Shown here: in pieces, positions 32,070 to 33,143 of the stretch
Position numbering within the stretch: the stretch's first letter is position 1
How the letters are laid out: each line of letters begins with the position of its first letter
Assembly (NCBI GenBank): GCA_024405455.1
Contig: JAKSOT010000014.1
Span: forward strand, 1-33,143
Origin: Akkermansia sp.
GTDB taxonomy: Bacteria > Verrucomicrobiota > Verrucomicrobiia > Verrucomicrobiales > Akkermansiaceae
Length of the DNA: 33,143 nucleotides
Direction: 5' to 3'
Notes under the pieces: model-generated
What the model was told of the DNA's origin: nothing
Databases searched by the model: none
The model's input: only the letters and a program-made list of their open reading frames with translations
Made by a program: the position numbers and the translations under genes

Positions 32070-32981
32070 ATGCCCACGCGCCCCTTCCCCGCCCTGATTG
32101 AGGAGTTCCTGCTGCACCTGGCGGCGGAACGCGGGCTGAGCGCCAACTACCGCATGTCCGTGCGGCGCAGCCTCGCGCGCCTGGCGGAGTGGTGCGGAAC
32201 GCAGGACATCACGCCGGAGCAGCTCACGGAGCCCCTGCTGGCCGCCTACCACCGCTCCATGCGCGCGGACGGCCTGGCCGCGTCCTCCTGCCGCGTGGCC
32301 ATGGTGCACCTGCGCATCTTCTTCCGCTACCTAGCCGCCACCAAGGCGCTGCCGGAAAACCCCGCCGCCCTCCTGGTGGCCGGCGGCGTCCGCCGCACCA
32401 TCCCGGAAACCCTCACCGCGGAGCACGTGAGCAAGCTGCTGGAAAGCATCGACCCCGCCGACATCCCATTCGGCGCGCGAGACCGCGCCATGCTGGAGAT
32501 GCTTTACGGCAGCGGCCTGCGCGTCAGCGAGCTCGTCGCCCTCCGCGCCGACCAAATCGACTGGGAGGAGATGTTCCTGCGCATCACGGGCAAGGGCGGC
32601 AAGACGCGCTACGTGCCGCTGGGCGGCGTGGCGGCGGACGCCCTGCGCAACTACCTGCGCGAGGGCCGCGCCAAGCTCGCTCGCCAAGGGAAGCGCACGG
32701 AGGTGCTGTTCCTCTCCAACCGCGGCGGGCAGCTCACGCGCGAGCGCATCCGCCAAATCATCAAGGCCCGCGCCGCCGCCGCGGGGCTCCCGGAAAACGT
32801 CTACCCCCACATCATGCGCCATTCCTTCGCCACCCACCTCCTGGAGAACGGCGCAGACCTCCGCGTCATCCAGGACATGCTCGGCCACGCAGACCTCGCC
32901 ACCACCCAAATCTACACCCACGTGGAGCAGAAGCGCCTCGTCAACCTCCACCGCTCCTTCCACCCCAGGGGGAGGAAATAA
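32070..32981 (+). CDS. Xer-type tyrosine recombinase (XerC/XerD-like)
   Basis: A site-specific recombinase of the kind that resolves chromosome dimers at dif during cell division. The 303-residue size is typical. The N-terminal SAM-like core-binding domain spans residues ~5-95; the catalytic domain follows with all expected residues: Arg151 (GSGLRVSEL), Lys175 (TGKGGK), His247 and Arg250 (HIMRHSFATHLLE), His273 (LGHADLATT) and the nucleophile Tyr282 (QIYTHV). XerC and XerD cannot be told apart here, and no mobile-element context is seen, so the housekeeping role is favoured over a phage or integron integrase. It is translated in a tight unit with the SH3-like gene. No dif-like site was identified in the window. 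Confidence 0.93.
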   Translation: MPTRPFPALIEEFLLHLAAERGLSANYRMSVRRSLARLAEWCGTQDITPEQLTEPLLAAYHRSMRADGLAASSCRVAMVHLRIFFRYLAATKALPENPAALLVAGGVRRTIPETLTAEHVSKLLESIDPADIPFGARDRAMLEMLYGSGLRVSELVALRADQIDWEEMFLRITGKGGKTRYVPLGGVAADALRNYLREGRAKLARQGKRTEVLFLSNRGGQLTRERIRQIIKARAAAAGLPENVYPHIMRHSFATHLLENGADLRVIQDMLGHADLATTQIYTHVEQKRLVNLHRSFHPRGRK

Positions 32982-33143
32982 TTGGCGTGCAATGACGGGT
33001 GGCAACGGGTGTGATTGGTAGGCAATGCCCAACCACCACCCCTATTCGCGACAATCAAAATCACCCGGAGGACGCGTTGCGCCCATATTCCTTGGCAATG
33101 CCGTGGCGGCGCCGGCCCACGCGCCCTCACGCCGTGCCGCGCG

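Noticed and set aside
32070-32981. The tyrosine recombinase as a sign of a mobile element
   Set aside because: It sits in a tight unit with an envelope-type gene beside tyrS, has Xer size and motifs, and no attachment sites, cargo or phage genes are seen.
32982-33143. Possible end of another minus-strand gene in the last 162 bp
   Set aside because: Short frames can be read (one gives GRRRHGIAKEYGRN), but a stop lies just upstream of it and no start or family is evident within the window.

Overview
The window is GC-rich, densely coding bacterial DNA that reads as Verrucomicrobiota, most likely a member or close relative of Akkermansiaceae. The grounds are: a PEP-CTERM tail of the form PEPTT-hydrophobic-RRRK, an exosortase/EpsI pair, a giant autotransporter, a GH110 alpha-galactosidase of the type used on blood-group/mucin glycans, and housekeeping genes that mostly lack Shine-Dalgarno sequences. 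This placement is inference from gene content and style; no rRNA or tRNA gene is visible. There is no CRISPR array, insertion sequence or prophage.

Layout. 2-4201 (+) is the 3' part of a giant repeat-rich PEP-CTERM surface protein; its start lies outside the window. The only gap above 300 bp (4202-4522) holds a chain of hairpins, two heptamer arrays and a promoter. 4523-15622 (+) is a 3699-residue autotransporter that shares passenger modules with the first protein but ends in an outer-membrane beta-barrel instead of PEP-CTERM. 15752-16117 (-) is a small secreted repeat protein, divergent from a GH110 alpha-1,3-galactosidase (16221-17975, +) followed by methionine aminopeptidase (17989-18783, +). 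A ClC-family protein with CBS domains (18849-20576, -) and PRPP synthetase (20724-21653, -) follow.

21736-27685 (+) is a tight unit: exosortase, EpsI-like protein, a divergent PutA-like proline catabolism protein interrupted by a frameshift near 24271-24284, and a polytopic membrane protein. On the minus strand come trigger factor (27690-29009), a secreted protein of unknown function (29100-29942) and tyrosyl-tRNA synthetase (29951-31174). Divergent from tyrS, on the plus strand, are a secreted SH3-like protein (31317-32063) and a Xer-type tyrosine recombinase (32070-32981). The last 162 bp show nothing I can support.

How it fits together. The PEP-CTERM protein is a plausible substrate of the exosortase/EpsI pair about 17.5 kb away. 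The autotransporter is a sister surface protein with a different anchor, and the GH110 enzyme fits life on host glycans. The most unusual features are a composite intergenic repeat (heptamer array plus small hairpin) that starts on the last base of the stop codon of three unrelated genes; a pair of giant proteins with swapped anchors and a shared, recurring ~90-residue module; near-leaderless promoters; overlapping divergent promoters at prs/exosortase; a ClC protein lacking both key glutamates; and a PutA-like protein with an eroded dehydrogenase site.
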